From Brevundimonas sp. (GTDB lineage Bacteria; Pseudomonadota; Alphaproteobacteria; Caulobacterales; Caulobacteraceae): a DNA stretch of 10,353 nt. The stretch's first letter is position 1, and every line of letters begins with the position of its first letter. This document shows positions 6,769-10,353 of this stretch, piece by piece. Under the pieces are notes generated by a model, which saw only the letters and a list, made by a program, of their open reading frames with translations, was not told the DNA's origin and made no database searches. The position numbers were made by a program, and so were the translations under genes. The stretch is taken from contig JAAXIW010000382.1 in assembly GCA_012270135.1 (NCBI GenBank), positions 1 to 10,353 on the forward strand. Direction: 5' to 3'.

Positions 6769-7101
6769 ATGTCGCAATCTGGCGTCATGACCGATGAGAT
6801 CATCGCCAAATTTGGACTGGGACAGATCGTCCGTCACCGCGACGCCGCCTTCCGCGGCGTGGTGATCGACGTCGACCCCGTGTTCGCCGGCAAGCCCGGC
6901 GATACCGGTGAAATCTCCCCGGATCAGCCCTTCTATCAGGTGCTGGCGCTTGGCGCCGAGGGCGGCTTCGTCGCCTACGCCCCCGAGGACGCGCTGGAGC
7001 ATGATCCGGAACTGGCTTCGGTCGCCCGCGAGGCCGAGTCGCGCTGGTTCACCGTCGACCGCAAGGGGCGCTACGCGCCGAAGTCGCACGCCATCCACTG
7101 A
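6769..7101 (+). CDS. hspQ: Heat shock protein HspQ (YccV-like, hemimethylated-DNA-binding family)
   Basis: The protein matches the small HspQ/YccV family: AKFGLGQIVRHRDAAFRGVVIDVDPVF near the N-terminus, then PFYQVLALGAEGGFVAYAPEDAL, ending in a short tail. In E. coli, HspQ is a heat-induced factor that promotes degradation of mutant DnaA and acts as a specificity factor for Lon. It is cytoplasmic and 110 residues long, usual for the family. ATG 6769 gives MSQSGVMTDEIIAKF; ATG 6787 (MTDEIIAKF) is an equally plausible protein start, but only the 6769 start has an AGG-like site upstream (6762-6764), and a weak one. It stands alone on its strand before phhA, 83 bp further on. Heat control is inferred from the family and from the leader structure. 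Confidence 0.9.
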   Translation: MSQSGVMTDEIIAKFGLGQIVRHRDAAFRGVVIDVDPVFAGKPGDTGEISPDQPFYQVLALGAEGGFVAYAPEDALEHDPELASVAREAESRWFTVDRKGRYAPKSHAIH

Positions 7102-7184
7102 CGGTGACGCTGGCGCCGCCGACGCCCGGAGCCTAGATTGGCCGCCAAGGGACCGCCAGAGTCCGAAGCAGTTGGAGCGCCTCC
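7102..7184 (+). promoter_or_regulatory. Leader/promoter region of phhA
   Basis: This is an 83-bp gap with no coding content. CCTAGATT, near 7131-7140, resembles the Caulobacter -10 element, but no -35 lies at the right distance, so the promoter call is tentative. GGAG at 7174-7177 is the phhA Shine-Dalgarno sequence, 7 bases before the ATG; the following CTCC could pair with it in a tiny hairpin. Confidence 0.3.
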
Positions 7185-8060
7185 ATGTCCGATTTCGAGC
7201 ACGTCTTCGAAGCGCCGCCCGAGGGCGCGGCCGCGGACTGGACCATTCCCCAGGACTGGTCGGCCTATACGGATGTCGAGCATCGCACCTGGGACACCCT
7301 CTACGCTCGCCAGATGAAGATTCTGCCGGGGCGAGCCGCCGACGTCTTCATCAGGGGGCTCGACGCGCTGGATCTGAACACCGGCGGCATCCCCGATTTC
7401 GAGGTCATGAATCCCAAGCTGCAGGCCCTGACCGGCTGGACCGTGGTGTGCGTGCCCGGACTGGTGCCGGACGAGGTGTTCTTCGACCACCTGGCCAACC
7501 GGCGCTTCCCCTCGGGGCAGTTCATCCGCAAGCCGGACCAGCTGGACTATCTGCAGGAGCCGGACATCTTCCACGATGTGTTCGGCCATGTTCCGATGCT
7601 GACCGACCCCGACTTCGCCGCCTATATGGAGGCCTATGGCAAGGGCGGGCAGCGGGCGGCCTCGCTGGGCATGCTGCAGAACCTGGCGCGGCTGTACTGG
7701 TACACCGTCGAGTTCGGCCTGATGCAGGAGGAGGGCGGTCTGCGCATCTACGGGGCCGGCATCGTCTCGTCGGCCACCGAAAGCGTCTTCGCCCTCGAGG
7801 ACCCGTCGCCCAACCGGCTCGGCTTCGATCTCGAGCGTGTCATGCGCACCCTCTACCGGATCGACGACTTCCAGCAGGTCTATTTCGTCATCGACTCGAT
7901 CGAGCAGCTGAAGCGCGAGACCCTGCAGGATTTCGGCCCCATCTACGAGCGGCTGAAGGGGGCCGACGACATCGCCATCGACGCCATCCTGCCGGGAGAT
8001 GTGGTGTTCACCCGCGGCACCCAGGCCTATGCGGCCAAGGGCGGGCGGTTCGCCGCCTAA
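7185..8060 (+). CDS. phhA: Phenylalanine 4-monooxygenase (phenylalanine hydroxylase)
   Basis: This iron- and tetrahydropterin-dependent cytoplasmic enzyme hydroxylates L-phenylalanine to L-tyrosine, the entry step of aromatic amino acid breakdown. The iron ligands are visible: His130 and His135 in PDIFHDVFGHVPML, and Glu176 in WYTVEFGL. They match the 2-His-1-carboxylate set of the Chromobacterium enzyme. At 291 residues it is the catalytic domain only, as usual in bacteria, without the regulatory ACT domain of the animal enzymes. ATG 7185 has GGAG 7 bases upstream. No pterin recycling gene (phhB) or regulator is in the window. The TAA stop (8058-8060) interlocks with the TAG of the opposing GNAT gene, so the two coding regions overlap by 4 bp with no room for a terminator between them. 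Confidence 0.97.
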   Translation: MSDFEHVFEAPPEGAAADWTIPQDWSAYTDVEHRTWDTLYARQMKILPGRAADVFIRGLDALDLNTGGIPDFEVMNPKLQALTGWTVVCVPGLVPDEVFFDHLANRRFPSGQFIRKPDQLDYLQEPDIFHDVFGHVPMLTDPDFAAYMEAYGKGGQRAASLGMLQNLARLYWYTVEFGLMQEEGGLRIYGAGIVSSATESVFALEDPSPNRLGFDLERVMRTLYRIDDFQQVYFVIDSIEQLKRETLQDFGPIYERLKGADDIAIDAILPGDVVFTRGTQAYAAKGGRFAA

Positions 8061-8587
8061 AGCCGCTTGCCCATCCGAACGAGCGGAACCGGATCCCCGC
8101 CGCGGTCGTCCTCGAACCGCTCGATCTCGGCATAGCCGGCCGCCCGGTAGAGGGGTTCGCCGCCGAGGGTGGCGACCAGTTCGGCGCGGTCGTAGCCGGC
8201 GGCGCGGGCGGCGTCCTCGCACAGGTTCAGGATGAGGCGGCCGACGCCCCGGCGCAGGAACTCCGGGGCGGTGTACATGGCGCGGACGCGGGCGGCGTCG
8301 ACGCCGGGCGTCAGCGGCGCCGGTTCGCGGCCCGGGGTGTGGTCGCCGCCGTATTCAGTGATCCGGCCGCTCCAGCCGCCGCAGCCGGCCATCACGCCGT
8401 CGCTCTCGACGATGAGGTAGGTGCGGTCGGCGATGAGCTGACTGTCGATGCCCATCAACCGTCGGCTGGCGGCGATCTGATCCGGTGTCAGGAAGTCGGC
8501 GAGAGGGCCGGTGATCGAGCGGTCCATCAGGGCCACCAGCGCTGGAATATCGGCCTCTGTGGCGACGCGGTAGGTGAAGCCGTCCAC
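8057..8587 (-). CDS. GNAT family N-acetyltransferase
   Basis: This is a predicted acetyl-CoA-dependent acyltransferase of the GNAT fold; the substrate is unknown. The protein begins DGFTYRVATEADIPAL, a typical GNAT first strand and helix. It carries the acetyl-CoA pyrophosphate loop in EFLRRGVGRLIL (RRGVGR at residues 112-117) and ends its core with LYRAAGYAEIERFE. From GTG 8587-8585 it has 176 residues, normal for GNATs. The frame is open further upstream, but that would run through the end of astB and add non-family sequence. A CTG at 8593-8591 overlapping the astB stop is another candidate start. It begins 2 bases after astB, so it is probably co-translated and may act in the same amine or amino acid pathway (inference). 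Confidence 0.85.
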   Translation of the reverse strand: MDGFTYRVATEADIPALVALMDRSITGPLADFLTPDQIAASRRLMGIDSQLIADRTYLIVESDGVMAGCGGWSGRITEYGGDHTPGREPAPLTPGVDAARVRAMYTAPEFLRRGVGRLILNLCEDAARAAGYDRAELVATLGGEPLYRAAGYAEIERFEDDRGGDPVPLVRMGKRL

Positions 8588-8589
8588 GG

Positions 8590-9924
8590 TCAGCCCCGCT
8601 GGAAGGGGTAGAAGCCGTCGCCCAGTTCGAGGATGCCCGTCAGTTCGTCGAGCGCGCCACGGCATTCGTCGAGCAGGGCGGGGTCGGCGAGGTCGCCGGG
8701 GCTGAGCGTGTCGCGGTACCAGTTGGCGGCCCAGATCGACAGGCGGGCGTGAAGCTCTTCCGTCATGCGCATGGCCGGATTGGTCGCGGCCTGTTCCGCC
8801 CCGTTCAGAACGACCCGCAGGCGCAGGCAGGCGGGGCCGCCGCCGTTGCGCATCGACTGGCGCACATCGACGTATTCGACCCGGCTGATCGGTCCGTTCG
8901 AGGCGGCCAGGCTCTCTGCGACGGCGTGGCTGCGGGCGTTGTCGCGGGTCTCGGTCGGGCAGATCAGGGTCAGGCGATCCTCGCCCGGAATCGACACCAG
9001 CATGGAGTTGAACAGATAGCTGGATATGGCGTCGGCGAGGGGCAGGTCAGCGGCGGATACCTCGACGAACACCGGGTCGAAGCCCTTGGCGGCGGCGCGG
9101 ATGGCGGCCCTGGTCCCCGCCGTGTCCTCGAAGGCCAGTTCGTGGAAGAACAGGGTGTCCAGCGCGCCGACGCAGACCACGTCGTTGTGGAAGGTCCCCC
9201 CGGCGATGGCCGCGCTCGACTGACGGGCCAGCACCACGCCCGAGGCGCCGTGGCGGCGCGCGAGGGCCTCGGAGGCCTCGCGGGTCTGACGGGCCGGATA
9301 AGGGCCCTGCCAGTGCTCCCAGGCCTCGCGGCCCCAGACCAGCAGGTTGACGCCGGGCTCGCCGTGGCCGGCGCACAGGCGAACGTGGTTGGCGGCCCCC
9401 TCATCGGCGAGGTGGGCGACGGAGGGCAGGGCGTCGTGGACGGCGAACCGCTCCCGGTCGGGGAAGAGGGCGTCGAGGGACCGCTTCGTCTGGGCGTGCT
9501 CCAGCGAGCGGTGCAGGTTGGTGACCAGGTTGGCGGGAGTGAAATGCACACGGCCGTCCGCGCTGTCGGCCGAGGGCGTCACCGTGGCGGCGTTGGCGGC
9601 CCACATCGGCGAGGCCGAGCAGGCGGCGGCGGCGAAGGACGGGGCGTCCTTCCACGCCGCTTCCAGCACCTGCGCATCGGTCCCGGTGAAGCCGAGGGAC
9701 CGGAGGAAGGGGATGTCCGGCCGCTCGTGCGGCGGCAGGACGTATTGCGGCAGGCCGAGGTCGGCCAGCCGCTTCATCTTGTCTAGGCCCTGCAGGACCG
9801 CCGCGCGCGGGTTGGAGGCCTCGCCCTTGTTCAGGCTGGAGGCGAGATTGCCCGGCGACAGGCCCGCATAGGAGTGGGTCGGCCCGATCAGGCCGTCGGC
9901 GTTGGCTTCGACAGCGGAGGTCAT
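8590..9924 (-). CDS. astB: N-succinylarginine dihydrolase
   Basis: AstB hydrolyses N2-succinylarginine to N2-succinylornithine, releasing ammonia and CO2. It is the second step of the arginine succinyltransferase pathway, which uses arginine as nitrogen and carbon source in the cytoplasm. The protein has 444 residues (E. coli 447) and starts MTSAVEANADGLIGPTHSYAG, the family's usual opening. The likely catalytic residues of this amidinotransferase-fold enzyme are Glu175 (LADEGAANH), His246 (GGTFHND) and Cys366 (GGGPACLRLR). These fit the E. coli Glu174/His248/Cys365 set. ATG 9924-9922 was chosen over longer openings because it begins the family sequence and overlaps the upstream stop as ATGA. 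Other ast genes (astA, astC, astD) are not visible in the window and may lie beyond the right edge or elsewhere. Confidence 0.97.
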   Translation of the reverse strand: MTSAVEANADGLIGPTHSYAGLSPGNLASSLNKGEASNPRAAVLQGLDKMKRLADLGLPQYVLPPHERPDIPFLRSLGFTGTDAQVLEAAWKDAPSFAAAACSASPMWAANAATVTPSADSADGRVHFTPANLVTNLHRSLEHAQTKRSLDALFPDRERFAVHDALPSVAHLADEGAANHVRLCAGHGEPGVNLLVWGREAWEHWQGPYPARQTREASEALARRHGASGVVLARQSSAAIAGGTFHNDVVCVGALDTLFFHELAFEDTAGTRAAIRAAAKGFDPVFVEVSAADLPLADAISSYLFNSMLVSIPGEDRLTLICPTETRDNARSHAVAESLAASNGPISRVEYVDVRQSMRNGGGPACLRLRVVLNGAEQAATNPAMRMTEELHARLSIWAANWYRDTLSPGDLADPALLDECRGALDELTGILELGDGFYPFQRG

Positions 9925-10235
9925 GGGGTCACCGGGGGGACACAGGTCATCTGCATGCAGGCGATAGAAGTCATCGCGGGCGGCGCCACGAACCAGACAA
10001 CGGCCCCGAACGCTCCCGCCAAGAGCAGGAGAAGGCCAGCGTCGCGCCAGCGTCGGTTCAGAAGGGACAGAACCGACAAGCCTGCGATCATGAAGGCAAA
10101 ATGCAAGCACCACGTCACGGTTGCGCCCACGGGAGTGTAGCGCGCGCCAAACGCCACCCGGACGAACACGATCAACAGAGTTCCGAATGCCGAAACCCCC
10201 GTGGCCAATAGGGGCCACGAGAGTCCGGCGATCAA
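9921..10235 (-). CDS. Small three-helix membrane protein, unknown function
   Basis: I do not recognise this family. From TTG 10235-10233 it has 104 residues with three hydrophobic stretches at about residues 6-27, 38-59 (TWCLHFAFMIAGLSVLSLL) and 66-84 (GLLLLLAGAFGAVVWFV). A short polar link, NRRWRD, lies between helices 2 and 3, and the tail holds two cysteines (IACMQMTCVPP). GGGGGAG lies just upstream of the TTG, and the start overlaps the upstream stop as TTGA. Its own TGA (9921-9923) overlaps the astB ATG. These 4-base overlaps point to a real, translationally coupled gene. GC at third codon positions is lower than in neighbours, which suggests a fast-evolving or acquired gene. The frame is open back to a GTG at 10316, but that extension is polar and would overlap the upstream coding region. 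A transport or signalling accessory role is only a guess. Confidence 0.65.
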   Translation of the reverse strand: MIAGLSWPLLATGVSAFGTLLIVFVRVAFGARYTPVGATVTWCLHFAFMIAGLSVLSLLNRRWRDAGLLLLLAGAFGAVVWFVAPPAMTSIACMQMTCVPPVTP

Positions 10236-10353
10236 TGACTCCCCCAAACTGGGAGGTCCAATCCGTCGTTCGGTCCGGCAGCCTGAGATAACACCAGAAA
10301 GCCCTTGATGACGCACTCGATATTCTTCACCGCCTCCGCATCGAAACTGGCCC
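10232..10353 (-). CDS. C-terminal end of an unidentified gene, cut by the window edge
   Basis: This short open frame enters from the right edge and reads 39 codons before TGA 10234-10232. It includes FDAEAVKNIECVIKGF and the end GLDLPVWGSH. The first half uses strongly GC-ending codons, as real genes here do. The stop overlaps the TTG start of the small membrane gene by 4 bases. I cannot assign a family from so little sequence. It may be an ast-operon member or a regulator of it. Confidence 0.5.
   Translation of the reverse strand, partial: ASFDAEAVKNIECVIKGFLVLSQAAGPNDGLDLPVWGSH

Noticed and set aside
6908..8611. 567-codon + strand open frame
   Set aside because: It overlaps hspQ, phhA and the GNAT gene in another frame, with Arg/Pro/Ala-rich sequence typical of GC-rich shadow frames.
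8590..10218. 542-codon version of astB
   Set aside because: The extra N-terminal part reads the small membrane gene in the wrong frame and is not AstB-like; the family sequence starts at ATG 9924.
1..10353. CRISPR array, tRNA, insertion sequence, phage or defence genes
   Set aside because: No spaced repeats, cloverleaf-like sequences, transposase motifs or defence domains were found on either strand.

Overview
The window is a GC-rich, densely packed stretch of chromosome from an alphaproteobacterium. Caulobacteraceae is the best fit, with Brevundimonas or Caulobacter most likely. This rests on GC-ending codons throughout, the gyrA / aminotransferase IV / coaD / cyclophilin run, and protein sequences that read like those families. 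No tRNA, rRNA, CRISPR array, insertion sequence or phage gene was seen. The content is core metabolism and housekeeping.

Left arm, + strand, about 1-5529: gyrA enters from the left edge with about its first 100 codons missing. It is followed by a class IV aminotransferase, coaD (CoA synthesis) and two tandem exported cyclophilin-type prolyl isomerases. The genes nearly touch and may be cotranscribed. gyrA carries an in-frame TAG at 1842-1844, inside a block of about 21 bases (1839-1859) that no longer matches GyrA although reading frame and length are kept on both sides. This is the clearest anomaly in the window.

Middle, 5531-8060: a Ppx/GppA-family phosphatase on the - strand converges on the second cyclophilin, with the two stop codons in one small palindrome. 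It diverges from hspQ (+) across a 128-bp region. That region ends in an inverted repeat that could cover the hspQ ribosome binding site. phhA (phenylalanine 4-monooxygenase) follows on the + strand.

Right arm, - strand, 8057-10353: reading leftward there is the tail of an unknown gene, a small three-helix membrane protein, astB (arginine succinyltransferase pathway) and a GNAT acetyltransferase. Each junction overlaps by 4 bases or is separated by 2 bases, so this looks like a translationally coupled unit for arginine catabolism. The GNAT gene ends in interlocking stop codons with phhA.

I found no obvious new defence or mobile system. The observations most worth checking are the gyrA lesion, the hspQ leader, the paired-cysteine cyclophilins and the small membrane protein coupled to astB.
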